From assembly GCF_003335215.1 (NCBI RefSeq), contig NZ_QPGB01000002.1, positions 1 through 64,000 of the forward strand: a stretch of DNA of 64,000 nucleotides, written 5' to 3'. The notes below the pieces were generated by a model that was not told the DNA's origin, made no database searches, and was given only the letters and a program-made list of their open reading frames with translations. Shown here piece after piece: positions 1-8,950 of this stretch. The translations under genes and the position numbers were made by a program. Position 1 is the first letter of the stretch. The number at the start of each line of letters is the position of its first letter. This stretch comes from Parvibium lacunae. GTDB taxonomy: Bacteria; Pseudomonadota; Gammaproteobacteria; Burkholderiales; Burkholderiaceae_D.

Positions 1-148
1 GACAGGATTGGGCTTGGCTATCTGCCGTGAAATCGTTGAGGCGCATCACGGTCGTATCAGTGCCCATAACAATGCCTCGCCCGATAACCCCTCACGACCA
101 GGCGCCGCCTTCGAAATTAGATTGCCATTAACAAACAAAGAATTGTGA
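1..148 (+). CDS. Sensor histidine kinase, C-terminal end (partial)
   Basis: Only the last 48 codons lie in the window, read from base 2 to a TGA at 146-148. They begin with TGLGLAICREIVEAHHG, the G2 box of a HATPase_c domain, where GLGLA closes the ATP lid and the following helix ends the domain. This is the standard end of a membrane or hybrid histidine kinase, and no receiver domain follows. The next gene, 156 bases downstream on the same strand, begins with a receiver domain, so the two may form a signalling pair (inference). The input domain lies outside the window, so the signal is unknown. Confidence 0.85.
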   Translation, partial: TGLGLAICREIVEAHHGRISAHNNASPDNPSRPGAAFEIRLPLTNKEL

Positions 149-304
149 CGTTAACAGAGATAGTCCATTTTTCTCTTACAAGAAGCTTAGATGAGAGCAG
201 CCAGTGCCACGTCCGGCCAGGGGGCCAGACACCACGAGACGATTGGCAATGTCTGATTGATTTAATTCAGCTTTTCTATCCTATTTTTGGCATGAAAGGG
301 CACC

Positions 305-1204
305 ATGAACCCAGGTAACCAAGCAATGATTTTGGTCGTTGATGACGAACCCTTAAATCTGGAAATTATTGGCGAGTATCTCGACGACCCACGTTTTGTC
401 CTGACCTTTGCCGAAAATGGCCAGGAAGCCTGGGAAAAGCTACAACAATCTCCCCCTTTCGATCTGATTGTCCTCGATCGCATGATGCCCGTGATGGATG
501 GGATGGAGTTGCTGCATAAACTCAAAGCGGAAAGCCGGTTCAGTAAAATTCCGGTCATCATGCAAACCGCCGCAGCCAGTAAAGAGCAAGTCGCGGAGGG
601 ACTTCGGCAAGGCGCGTATTACTACCTGACCAAACCCTATGAAGAAGAAATTCTGCGCTCGATTGTTGAATCCGCACTCGGGGAGCAACAGCGCCTTGAA
701 AATCTACGCGAGGAGCTCAAAGCCCAAGCGGGCTTAATGAAACTGCTACACCAGGCTGAATATCACTTTAGGACATTGGAAGAAGCACGCCGCTTGGCCG
801 CTTTACTGGCCGAGACTTGCCCGAACCCCAGCAAAGCGATGACAGGACTCGCGGAACTCATGATCAATGCGGTCGAGCATGGCAATCTCGGTATTACCTA
901 CAGTGAAAAAAGCCGGTTAAATGCCGAGGGCCGGTGGTCCGACGAAATCGAGTTACGCTTGCAACAACCGCTTTACGCCGAGAAGTTCGCCACGGTATCC
1001 CTACAGCGTGAGACCAATCAGATCCGTTTCACCATCACCGACCAAGGGAATGGCTTTAATCCAGAAGGCTATTTAGAGCTTTCGGCTGAACGGGCCTTCG
1101 ATACCCACGGGCGCGGTATTGCTATGGCAAAAATGTTCAGCTTTCACAGCATCGAATACCAAGGTAAGGGCAATATAGCGGTTGCAATTGTGGATCTAAG
1201 TTAA
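305..1204 (+). CDS. Response regulator receiver fused to RsbW-like HATPase
   Basis: A 299-residue protein with two signalling domains. Residues 7-125 are a CheY-like receiver with acidic pair D13/D14, phospho-acceptor D58 in VLDRMMP, T88 and K110. A helical linker (about 125-170) leads to a small GHKL ATPase with N box ELMINAVEHGN (184-193) and G boxes DQGNGF (246-251) and HGRGIAMAK (268-276), the form found in anti-sigma-factor serine kinases such as RsbW/SpoIIAB. There is no HisKA dimerisation domain and no DNA-binding domain. I infer that phosphorylation controls an ATP-dependent switch or partner kinase, perhaps in a partner-switching pathway. No anti-sigma antagonist or PP2C gene is next to it. 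A second start at M8 is possible. Confidence 0.85.
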   Translation: MNPGNQAMILVVDDEPLNLEIIGEYLDDPRFVLTFAENGQEAWEKLQQSPPFDLIVLDRMMPVMDGMELLHKLKAESRFSKIPVIMQTAAASKEQVAEGLRQGAYYYLTKPYEEEILRSIVESALGEQQRLENLREELKAQAGLMKLLHQAEYHFRTLEEARRLAALLAETCPNPSKAMTGLAELMINAVEHGNLGITYSEKSRLNAEGRWSDEIELRLQQPLYAEKFATVSLQRETNQIRFTITDQGNGFNPEGYLELSAERAFDTHGRGIAMAKMFSFHSIEYQGKGNIAVAIVDLS

Positions 1205-1262
1205 CGACAAGCCAGAATATTAGCTCACAGCACATTTGCCCATAAAACTGGGGAGCAGATAA

Positions 1263-1301
1263 GATAAGGGCCGCCACACCAATAGCGTGGCGGCCCTTAT
1301 C
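1263..1301. terminator. Bidirectional hairpin terminator
   Basis: A perfect 15-bp inverted repeat (GATAAGGGCCGCCAC and its complement) around a 9-nt loop sits between the convergent receiver-ATPase gene and the fumarase gene. The AT-rich stem base can serve both strands, although no long T run follows. Confidence 0.75.
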
Positions 1302-1321
1302 CATTTAGCCGACAGAGTTGC

Positions 1322-2836
1322 TTAGCTTACAACCACCGGAATTTTGCCAATCTTAGCTTGCCATTCTTTCGGTCCAGTTTGGTGAACCGAGGTACCCAAG
1401 CTATCCACTGCCACCGTCACGGGCATGTCTTTCACCTCAAACTCATAAATCGCTTCCATACCTAGATCAGCAAAGGCCAGCACTTTAGAGGCACGAATCG
1501 CTTTAGACACCAAGTAGGCCGAACCACCGACTGCCATCAAATACACCGCTTTGTTGTCTTTAATCGCATCAATCGCAGTTTGACCGCGCTCGGACTTGCC
1601 AATCATCCCTAGTAAGCCAGTCTGTTCCAGCATGGTCCGGGTGAATTTATCCATCCGAGTGGCGGTAGTGGGACCGGCAGGGCCGACGACTTCATCGCGC
1701 ACCGGATCAACGGGGCCAACGTAGTAAATAAAGCGGTTGGTGAAATCCACCGGCAGTTTTTCGCCCTTGGCCAGCATATCGGTCATGCGTTTGTGCGCAG
1801 CATCACGGCCCGTCAAAATCTTGCCATTCAGCAGCAGTACTTCGCCAGGCTTCCAGCTCGCCACCTCGTCACGGGTAATCCCATCCAAATTCACCCGCTT
1901 GCCGTTGGTCGGGTTGTAGGTAATGTCGGGCCAGTCTTCCAGGCTCGGCACTTCTAACTCGGCAGGGCCGCTGCCATCCAACACAAAGTGAGCATGACGG
2001 GTAGCGGCACAGTTGGGAATAATCGCCACGGGCAGGTTCGCCGCATGGGTTGGGTAGTCTTTAATCTTCACATCCAGCACAGTAGTCAGGCCACCCAAGC
2101 CTTGCGCGCCAATCCCCAGTGCATTCACTTTCTCATACAGTTCTAAGCGCAGTTCTTCCACCCGGTTTTGCGGGCCACGTGCAATCAGGTCTTGAATATC
2201 AATCGGCTCCATTAGGGCTTCTTTGGCCAGTAGCATGGCTTTTTCAGCAGTCCCGCCAATGCCGATCCCCAACATACCGGGTGGGCACCAGCCCGCGCCC
2301 ATGGTTGGCACTGTTTTCAGCACCCAGTCCACAATCGAGTCTGAAGGGTTCAACATCACAAATTTCGACTTCGCTTCGGAGCCGCCGCCCTTGGCCGCCA
2401 CGATCACATCGACTGTGTTACCGGGCACCACTTCGTAGTTAATCACCGCCGGGGTATTGTCTTTGGTGTTCGTGCGTTTACCGGCGGGGTCGGCCAACAC
2501 AGAGGCGCGCAGTTTATTGTCGGGATGGTTGTAGGCTCGGCGTACACCTTCGTTCACCATGTCCGCCACACTCATATTCCCTTCCCACTGTACATTCATG
2601 CCGATTTTCAGGAACACGGTCACAATCCCGGTGTCCTGACAAATCGGCCGGTGGCCTTCGGCACACATGCGCGAGTTCGCCAAAATCTGCGCCATGGCAT
2701 CTTTTGCCGCCGGGGACTCCTCTTTCAGATAAGCCTGATACAAATTCTGAATGTAATCCTTGGGATGGTAGTAGCTGATAAATTGCAATGCATCTGCAAT
2801 CGATTGAATAAAATCATCACGTTTGATCAGTGCCAT
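1322..2836 (-). CDS. fumA: Fumarate hydratase class I, iron-sulfur dependent
   Basis: Reversible hydration of fumarate to L-malate in the TCA cycle, in the cytoplasm. The 504-residue single chain has the layout of class I fumarases: an N-terminal [4Fe-4S] domain followed by the C-terminal beta domain. Cys66 (in RPICQDTG), Cys184 (GWCPPG) and Cys276 (IPNCAATRH) have nearly the same spacing as the three cluster ligands of E. coli FumA (118 and 92 residues here, 119 and 94 there). Downstream motifs such as VGPAGPTTATRMDKFT and GGSAYLVSKAI are also typical. Being oxygen-labile, class I enzymes usually serve low-oxygen or iron-replete growth, which fits the cbb3 oxidase later in the window. The YqhA-like gene is 20 bp upstream on the same strand, so the two are probably co-transcribed. 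Confidence 0.97.
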   Translation of the reverse strand: MALIKRDDFIQSIADALQFISYYHPKDYIQNLYQAYLKEESPAAKDAMAQILANSRMCAEGHRPICQDTGIVTVFLKIGMNVQWEGNMSVADMVNEGVRRAYNHPDNKLRASVLADPAGKRTNTKDNTPAVINYEVVPGNTVDVIVAAKGGGSEAKSKFVMLNPSDSIVDWVLKTVPTMGAGWCPPGMLGIGIGGTAEKAMLLAKEALMEPIDIQDLIARGPQNRVEELRLELYEKVNALGIGAQGLGGLTTVLDVKIKDYPTHAANLPVAIIPNCAATRHAHFVLDGSGPAELEVPSLEDWPDITYNPTNGKRVNLDGITRDEVASWKPGEVLLLNGKILTGRDAAHKRMTDMLAKGEKLPVDFTNRFIYYVGPVDPVRDEVVGPAGPTTATRMDKFTRTMLEQTGLLGMIGKSERGQTAIDAIKDNKAVYLMAVGGSAYLVSKAIRASKVLAFADLGMEAIYEFEVKDMPVTVAVDSLGTSVHQTGPKEWQAKIGKIPVVVS

Positions 2837-2856
2837 GATCGGATACCCTTAAAAAA

Positions 2857-3465
2857 TTAATGCTGAGCAGGAGACAATAAACGATCGCAATACGCAATCG
2901 CGAGTGCAGAGAATAAAAAGACAACATGGATACCCGTTTGGGCGACCAGCGTTTTGACATCATATTGCGGGGCGTTAATGAAAGTTTTCAGTAAGTGAAT
3001 CGAGGAAATGCCGATGATCGCAGTCGCTAGTTTGACTTTGAGGACGGAGGCATTCACATGCGATAACCACTCAGGCTGATCGGGATGACCGTCTAACCGC
3101 ATCCGTGAAACAAAGGTTTCATAACCACCGACGATCACCATAATCAGCAAATTAGAAATCATGACAACATCAATCAACCCGAGCACCAGCAACATGATCA
3201 TGGTTTCATTCAGTTTAGTTGGGGTACTCTGCCCCTCAACGACGGTGAGATTCACGGCCTTGGCAATCGCCGCCACCGCCGTCTCGGAGCCAAACGCGGC
3301 TTCAATTAAATGAACCAGCTCAACCCAAAAATGCGCCACATAAACAGCTTGCGCGAGAATCAACCCTAAGTACAGGGGAAGTTGTAACCAGCGACTGGCG
3401 AAAATCAGGGCAGGTAAGGGGCGTAAACGAGCTGAAGCGTGATTAGGTGGCGTTGGCGTGTTCAT
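2857..3465 (-). CDS. YqhA/UPF0114 (TIGR00645) family membrane protein
   Basis: A small inner-membrane protein of unknown biochemical role. I chose the ATG at 3465 (202 residues). The frame can be extended to a TTG at 3474, but neither start has a clear ribosome-binding site. Three or four hydrophobic segments are visible: [21 protein letters not shown], the [27 protein letters not shown] stretch, [17 protein letters not shown] and the final [14 protein letters not shown]. The segment [26 protein letters not shown] is the most recognisable part of the YqhA/UPF0114 family. It lies directly upstream of fumarase with 20 bp between them, so it is likely the first gene of a two-gene transcript. The link to fumarase function is positional only. 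Confidence 0.8.
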   Translation of the reverse strand: MNTPTPPNHASARLRPLPALIFASRWLQLPLYLGLILAQAVYVAHFWVELVHLIEAAFGSETAVAAIAKAVNLTVVEGQSTPTKLNETMIMLLVLGLIDVVMISNLLIMVIVGGYETFVSRMRLDGHPDQPEWLSHVNASVLKVKLATAIIGISSIHLLKTFINAPQYDVKTLVAQTGIHVVFLFSALAIAYCDRLLSPAQH

Positions 3466-3533
3466 AACAATCAAGCGAATAGAAATGGCTCGTGCAAGAG
3501 CCCAAAAACAAAAACAGTATTATGCAAGAAAAG

Positions 3534-4364
3534 CTATTGGATTGTCACAGTAGAAGACACGGTTGCGGGTGCCGGATTGCCCGATAAATCGTAGGCTTGG
3601 ACTCGCAACACATGATTGCCAACGGCCAGATCGGTCGTCGGCGCATAGTAGTTATCTTTCGTCCCCAACTTAACCGCGACGCCATCTAAATAAACATCAA
3701 AGTAGGTTTCATTCGCACCGCCATAGACTTTCGCCCACTGCCAGCGAAAACGTTTATCGGTGGTGGTCAGGGTGCCGCCAGAGGGAACCTCAAACACAGG
3801 CGTGGTGGGTGCAATCGTGTCAATCGTTATTGTCGATGCCGAAAAAACTGGGCCTTTAGACTCGCCAGCAGGACCATTGGTGGCCCGAAACTGTACATTT
3901 TTATCACCATCAGTGCTGAAACTGACCGTCACCGTATCTCGCTGCAGGGGGATATTGCGACTCCAATTTATCCACGTGCCACCGAAATTCGTGCTGTATT
4001 CCAACCCAGCGCCATCCACGGGTAAGGTCACACTGTAGCGCAACGTACGCCTGCGGGTGTAATTATCGCTGTCGCTAAAACCCGTGTTGTCGGCCGCAAG
4101 CAGCTCGGCATAGGGCGCATCACTGGGCTTGGGGTAAGCCGGGGTCGAGCCAACCGGCGACGTCGTTGCACTGCTGTCTTCGTCCGTGCCCCCGCCGCAA
4201 CCAGCTAATGCTATCGCGAAGATAACCGTCATCAACCCCGCTATGTTGCAGCGTCGTCGGGTCAGCCTCAAAAAAGGCGGGGCGTAAAAAGAGAAGTGCA
4301 TTAAAATAAGAGAATGGTCACCGTCAGGCGCGATTGTAACCGAGCCGCCAGGCTTCATACGCAT
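3534..4364 (-). CDS. Putative lipoprotein with Ig-like domain
   Basis: Predicted outer- or inner-membrane lipoprotein of unknown function. A positively charged n-region (RLTRRR), a hydrophobic stretch and the lipobox LAGC at Cys56 (276-residue numbering) are followed by a Gly/Ser/Thr-rich linker. The mature part is rich in beta strands: GLEYSTNFGGTWINWSRNIPL and the segment ending [25 protein letters not shown] look like two Ig-like/Big-type folds. TIDTIAPTTPVF is the hinge phrase often seen between such repeats. The start is uncertain: ATG at 4364, the second Met, or ATG at 4301 (255 residues), which leaves a more normal signal peptide. It is transcribed away from mnmC across a 173-bp gap. 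No catalytic motif is visible. Confidence 0.65.
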   Translation of the reverse strand: MRMKPGGSVTIAPDGDHSLILMHFSFYAPPFLRLTRRRCNIAGLMTVIFAIALAGCGGGTDEDSSATTSPVGSTPAYPKPSDAPYAELLAADNTGFSDSDNYTRRRTLRYSVTLPVDGAGLEYSTNFGGTWINWSRNIPLQRDTVTVSFSTDGDKNVQFRATNGPAGESKGPVFSASTITIDTIAPTTPVFEVPSGGTLTTTDKRFRWQWAKVYGGANETYFDVYLDGVAVKLGTKDNYYAPTTDLAVGNHVLRVQAYDLSGNPAPATVSSTVTIQ

Positions 4365-4540
4365 AGCCCGTCAGCAAAACCGCTTGAGATGGCTTACAAA
4401 CATAACTTTGTCGTGAGAGATTGACGCAATTTAACAAATTCTGGCTGGTTGCCGCGTGATACGCTGGTTATGGCCTGTTATGTCTGTTGTATGGTGCTCT
4501 TTTGTAGTGCTCTTTTCGTGGATTTGTTACTGGTTTTGTG

Positions 4541-6607
4541 ATGCCAACCCCTGCTGCCACCCCTGCCGATCTCGCACAACACGCCCAGCCCGCTCCTGAC
4601 ATCGCCGCCATAGACTGGTCACAAACACAACCGCATAACCAACAATTCAATGACATTTACTTTTCAACTGTCGATGGCTTAGCGGAAACGAATTATGTTT
4701 TTATTCAACACAATCAGCTCCTGGCCCGCTGGCATCGCCTGCCGAGCCACAGCCATTTCACGATCATTGAAAATGGGTTTGGCACAGGATTGAATTTCTT
4801 GTGTGCTTGGCAAGCATTTCTGGCTCAAGCGCCTGCCGACAGTCACCTGCATTTTGTGTCAACGGAACGGTATCCCCTCACCCGCACTGACTTACAGCAG
4901 GCGTTGCAGCTCTGGCCCAGCCTAAGTCTCGAAAGTGCTGCGTTACTGTCACAGTATCAACTCCCAAGCCGAGGCTTTCATCGCTATCATTTCGCGCAAG
5001 ATCGCATTCACCTGACCTTGCTGGTGGGCGATATGAATCAGTTATTGCCCCAGCTACAAGCACAAGCCGACTGCTGGTTTCTGGATGGTTTTGCCCCGGC
5101 GAAAAACCCTGATATGTGGTCTCCTACGTTATTTCAGGAGATGCGCCGACTCTCTAAGCCTGGAGCAACCTTTGCCACCTTTACCAGTGCCGGCGAAGTC
5201 AAACGAGGGCTGCAAGCCGCTGGCTTTGACGTTCAAAAAGTGCCCGGCTATGGCCGTAAGCGTGACATGCTATGTGGTTATCTGCCGGATCAAACAAGCA
5301 GCGACGCACGGACTTGGCGTGCCACCTGTCGTCCCCCCCAGTCAGTAGCGATTGTCGGTGCGGGCTTGGCGGGCTGCCATGCTGCTGCTGCGTTGGCTCG
5401 ATATGGCTGGTCTGTCAGTCTGTTTGAGCAAGGTCAAGCCGTTGCCAGCGCGGCCTCAGGGAACCCCGTTGGGGTTTTATATGCCCGACTGTCAACGCAA
5501 CTTAAAGAGCAGCAACTGCAGCTACGCGCCCTATCCAAATTCATCCTTCAAGGCTTGGAATACAGCAGCCGCTTGCTATTGGGGCTTGCCCCAGCAAACA
5601 CAACAGGAACGGCCGCCACCGCGCCAACCAGTACGCCTGCCGGGGTGTTGCAATTGGCATTCAACGACGCTGAATTAAGCCGCGCGCAAGGCATTTTAGG
5701 AGCCGGGCTACCGACAAATTTAGTGCAGTGGGTCAGTGCGGCTCAAGCCAGTGAACTTGCTGGGATTGAAGTCCGCTATCCTGGCCTGTTTTATCCACAA
5801 GCGGGTTGGACCAGCCCGCCCTACTGGTGCCGTGCGCTCACCCAACATACGCAGATACAGACCCACCTCACCACCACGGCTGTTGAGCTCTGTGTTAGCG
5901 CTGCTGGAGTAGCGGCTGGGGTAACCGCTGGTCTCGCCCCAAGTCTCATCATCAATGGGCAGAGCCAATGGGAGGTACGCTGCAAATTGGCGGAGACAAA
6001 CGGCTTCGGGTATCGTTCAAGGCATGATCATTTGATCCTCGCCAACGCGCATGAAGCAAATCTCTTGCTGGGTAAACAGGGGCTTCCGGTGCTGCCCATG
6101 CAATATTTACGCGGACAGATTACCCAATTTCCGGCTTTACCAGCGAGTCAACCCCTGCGCACGGTGCTGTGTGCGGAAGGGTATTGTGCCCCCGCCAGCG
6201 CAGGCTGGCATACCTGTGGCGCGACGTTTGACAAGTCCGAACGCGATTTAAGCGTGCGCAGCGCAGACCATCTACAAAACTTGATGGCGCTGGCCCAGCT
6301 TTCCCCCGCGCTCAGCCAGAGTGCCGCCCCCTATCTCGGCGCTGGCACATCAGCCCCAGCATTACAAGGGCGAGCCGCTTTCCGCTGTGCCACGCCCGAC
6401 TTTAAACCGATTGTAGGTTGGTTAGCGCAGCCCAACGAACTCCCCCTTGGCTTAACCCTAGCCCACGGTGCGCGAGGGCTGATTACCGCCCCACTCAGTG
6501 GCGAAAGTTTGGTTGATAGTCTATTAGGGCTGCCCCATTGCCTAAGCCAAACGATGCAAGAAAGCATTGATCCCATGCGATTTATGCAGAGCAAAAGACG
6601 GATTTAA
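4541..6607 (+). CDS. mnmC: Bifunctional tRNA mnm5s2U34 biosynthesis protein MnmC
   Basis: Carries out the last two steps of 5-methylaminomethyl-2-thiouridine formation at U34 of tRNAs for Lys, Glu and Gln. The FAD-dependent C-terminal half removes the carboxymethyl group from cmnm5U, and the N-terminal SAM-dependent half methylates the resulting nm5U. The N half shows the SAM loop ENGFGTGLNF near residue 80 and the DUF752 phrase DGFAPAKNPDMWS. The C half opens with the Rossmann motif VAIVGAGLAGCHAAAALARYG near residue 271 and closes with HGARGLITAPLSGESL, the FAD-contacting end. Its 688 residues match fused MnmC proteins. ATG at 4541 was preferred to an in-frame GTG at 4538, and no strong ribosome-binding site is present. 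It is monocistronic, with a 121-bp gap before acs. Confidence 0.96.
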   Translation: MPTPAATPADLAQHAQPAPDIAAIDWSQTQPHNQQFNDIYFSTVDGLAETNYVFIQHNQLLARWHRLPSHSHFTIIENGFGTGLNFLCAWQAFLAQAPADSHLHFVSTERYPLTRTDLQQALQLWPSLSLESAALLSQYQLPSRGFHRYHFAQDRIHLTLLVGDMNQLLPQLQAQADCWFLDGFAPAKNPDMWSPTLFQEMRRLSKPGATFATFTSAGEVKRGLQAAGFDVQKVPGYGRKRDMLCGYLPDQTSSDARTWRATCRPPQSVAIVGAGLAGCHAAAALARYGWSVSLFEQGQAVASAASGNPVGVLYARLSTQLKEQQLQLRALSKFILQGLEYSSRLLLGLAPANTTGTAATAPTSTPAGVLQLAFNDAELSRAQGILGAGLPTNLVQWVSAAQASELAGIEVRYPGLFYPQAGWTSPPYWCRALTQHTQIQTHLTTTAVELCVSAAGVAAGVTAGLAPSLIINGQSQWEVRCKLAETNGFGYRSRHDHLILANAHEANLLLGKQGLPVLPMQYLRGQITQFPALPASQPLRTVLCAEGYCAPASAGWHTCGATFDKSERDLSVRSADHLQNLMALAQLSPALSQSAAPYLGAGTSAPALQGRAAFRCATPDFKPIVGWLAQPNELPLGLTLAHGARGLITAPLSGESLVDSLLGLPHCLSQTMQESIDPMRFMQSKRRI

Positions 6608-6728
6608 GGCCTTTTTCTGTAAGAAAATAGTCAGTCAATCCCGTTAAAGTGCGCTTAGCATTTTTAGTATTGATCAAAACTGAGCGCAATAAGACTCAGT
6701 CACCCTAACGTATAACCTGGAGTGAGAC

Positions 6729-8708
6729 ATGTCCGGCATCGAATCCGTTTTGCAAGAAAACCGCCTTTTCCCCCCGAGCCCAGCGACCGTGAGCGCTGCC
6801 ACGATTAGCGGCCAAGCCGCCTACGATGCACTGTGTGCCGAAGCAGAAAAAGATTACGCAGGTTACTGGGCACGCCTCGCCCGTGAGAACTTGCTCTGGC
6901 AAAAGCCCTTTACCCAAACACTCGATGAAAGCAACGCGCCTTTCTTTAAGTGGTTTGCCGATGGCGAGCTGAATGTTTCCTACAACTGCTTGGAACGCAA
7001 CCTGCAAAACGGCAATGCCGATAAAGTCGCAATTATTTTTGAAAGTGACGGCGGCGAGGTCAACAAAGTCACGTATCGGCAGCTCTATGAAAAAGTCTGT
7101 CAACTCGCGAACGGCATTAAGTCACTGGGCTACCAAAAAGGCGAGCGCGCAATTATCTACATGCCCATGAGCGTCGAAGCCATTTGCGCCATGCACGCCT
7201 GCGCTCGCTTGGGCCTGACGCACTCCGTGGTATTTGGCGGCTTCTCAGCGAAGTCCCTGCAAGAACGGATTGTGGATGCACATGCCACCTTGGTGATTTG
7301 TGCCGACGAACAAGTGCGTGGCGGTAAAAACATTCCGCTCAAACCCGCTGTCGAAGAAGCATTTGCGATGGGCGGTTGCGAGCATGTGCGTAAAGTGATT
7401 GTGTATCAACGCACTGGCGGCAAAGTCAATTGGGATGCCAATCGCGATGTCTGGATGCATGAACTTGCCGCCAACCAAGCTACCGATTGCGCGCCGACTT
7501 GGGTGGATGCCGAGCACCCGCTCTTTATCCTCTACACCTCCGGCTCGACCGGTAAACCGAAAGGCGTACAGCACTCCAGCGCCGGCTATTTGCTGCATGC
7601 CATGCTCACCATGAAGTGGACGTTCGACATTCAGCCGAATGATGTTTTCTGGTGTACCGCCGATGTCGGTTGGGTTACCGGCCATACCTACATTGCCTAT
7701 GGCCCACTGGCCGTTGGCGCGACGCAAATTGTGTTTGAAGGCATTCCAACCTACCCCCACAGCGGGCGCTTCTGGGAAATGATTGCCAAACACAAAGCCA
7801 GCATTTTCTACACCGCGCCCACCGCGATTCGTTCCTTGATTAAAGCCAGTGAATCTACCCCTGCTTCACATCCGCGCAATTACGACCTCAGCTCCTTGCG
7901 CCTGATGGGTTCGGTCGGTGAACCGATTAATCCCGAAGCCTGGATGTGGTACTACGAAAACGTCGGCGGCAAGCGCTGCCCGATTGTGGACACTTGGTGG
8001 CAGACCGAAACCGGCGGCCACATGATTACCCCCCTGCCCGGCGTGCATGGCCTCAAACCCGGTTCTTGCACCATGCCCTTCCCCGGCATTGCCGCCGCGA
8101 TTGTGGATGAAACCGGCAACGATGTGGAAAAAGGCAAAGGTGGTTTCCTCGTCATTAAAAAACCCTGGCCCTCCATGATTCGCGCCATCTGGGGCGACCC
8201 TGAGCGTTTTGTTAAGAGCTACTACCCCGCCGACTTCAATGGCAAATACTACCTAGCAGGTGATGGTGCCAACCGCGACTTAGATGGCTACTTCTGGATC
8301 ATGGGCCGAATTGACGATGTGCTGAATGTCTCTGGCCACCGCTTGGGCACCATGGAAATTGAATCGGCCTTGGTCGCGAACCCACTGGTGGCGGAAGCCG
8401 CTGTGGTGGGCCGCCCTGATGACCTGACCGGTGAAGCAGTGGTTGCGTTTGTGGTGCTCAAACAATCACGCCCCAACGCGGAAGAAGGCCAGAAAATCGC
8501 CAAAGAACTGCGGGAATGGGTGGGCAAAGAAATTGGCCCCATCGCCAAACCCAAAGAAATTCGCTTTGGCGAAAACCTACCTAAAACCCGCTCCGGAAAA
8601 ATCATGCGCCGCCTGCTGCGTGACCTCGCCAAAGGTGCCGAGATTACGCAGGATATTTCGACACTTGAGAATCCGGCCATTCTGGATCAACTGAAAGTGG
8701 CGCAGTAA
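6729..8708 (+). CDS. acs: Acetyl-CoA synthetase (AMP-forming)
   Basis: Activates acetate with ATP and CoA to acetyl-CoA through acetyl-AMP, in the cytoplasm. Its 659 residues are the usual length. Motifs of the ANL superfamily are present: the phosphate loop [12 protein letters not shown] near residue 269, [11 protein letters not shown], the hinge region [20 protein letters not shown], and [14 protein letters not shown] near 620, which holds the catalytic lysine that is acetylated in characterised enzymes. A ribosome-binding site (CTGGAG) lies just upstream of the ATG. With isocitrate lyase at 27 kb and an acetate-type symporter at 11.6 kb, it points to growth on acetate. A 24-bp perfect palindrome follows the stop codon. 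Confidence 0.98.
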   Translation: MSGIESVLQENRLFPPSPATVSAATISGQAAYDALCAEAEKDYAGYWARLARENLLWQKPFTQTLDESNAPFFKWFADGELNVSYNCLERNLQNGNADKVAIIFESDGGEVNKVTYRQLYEKVCQLANGIKSLGYQKGERAIIYMPMSVEAICAMHACARLGLTHSVVFGGFSAKSLQERIVDAHATLVICADEQVRGGKNIPLKPAVEEAFAMGGCEHVRKVIVYQRTGGKVNWDANRDVWMHELAANQATDCAPTWVDAEHPLFILYTSGSTGKPKGVQHSSAGYLLHAMLTMKWTFDIQPNDVFWCTADVGWVTGHTYIAYGPLAVGATQIVFEGIPTYPHSGRFWEMIAKHKASIFYTAPTAIRSLIKASESTPASHPRNYDLSSLRLMGSVGEPINPEAWMWYYENVGGKRCPIVDTWWQTETGGHMITPLPGVHGLKPGSCTMPFPGIAAAIVDETGNDVEKGKGGFLVIKKPWPSMIRAIWGDPERFVKSYYPADFNGKYYLAGDGANRDLDGYFWIMGRIDDVLNVSGHRLGTMEIESALVANPLVAEAAVVGRPDDLTGEAVVAFVVLKQSRPNAEEGQKIAKELREWVGKEIGPIAKPKEIRFGENLPKTRSGKIMRRLLRDLAKGAEITQDISTLENPAILDQLKVAQ

Positions 8709-8716
8709 ACGAAACA

Positions 8717-8740
8717 TGTACCGCTGGGCCCAGCGGTACA
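8717..8740. terminator. 24-bp perfect palindrome after acs
   Basis: TGTACCGCTGGG is followed at once by its exact complement, starting 8 bp after the acs stop. As RNA it would form a stable hairpin, but no T run follows, so it could be a transcript-end stabiliser, a factor-dependent terminator or a protein-binding palindrome. Confidence 0.5.
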
Positions 8741-8904
8741 GATAGCCAGATTTCGGTGCAGGCTAGCTTGCATAGCAAGTGAAACAAGCGAGGCACAGTG
8801 GCCATATTCAAAACCGTGTATGAAATTGAAATTTATTAAACAAGAAAATTTGCATCTCTGGACATAATAGACATTTACCGCAACGCAGAACGGGTTTGCC
8901 CTAA

Positions 8905-8932
8905 TTAACACCTTCTCTCCTCTCTCTACAAT
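8905..8932 (+). promoter_or_regulatory. Probable sigma-70 promoter of the serine hydrolase gene
   Basis: TTAACA and TACAAT are separated by 16 bp, which predicts a start near 8939 and a very short leader that still holds the GGGAGAAG ribosome-binding site before the ATG at 8951. Assigned by pattern only. Confidence 0.45.
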
Positions 8933-8950
8933 GCTAGACACAGGGAGAAG

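Noticed and set aside
4421-4449. TTGACG as a -35 box for mnmC
   Set aside because: The expected -10 position holds GCTGGT, with no match worth reporting.
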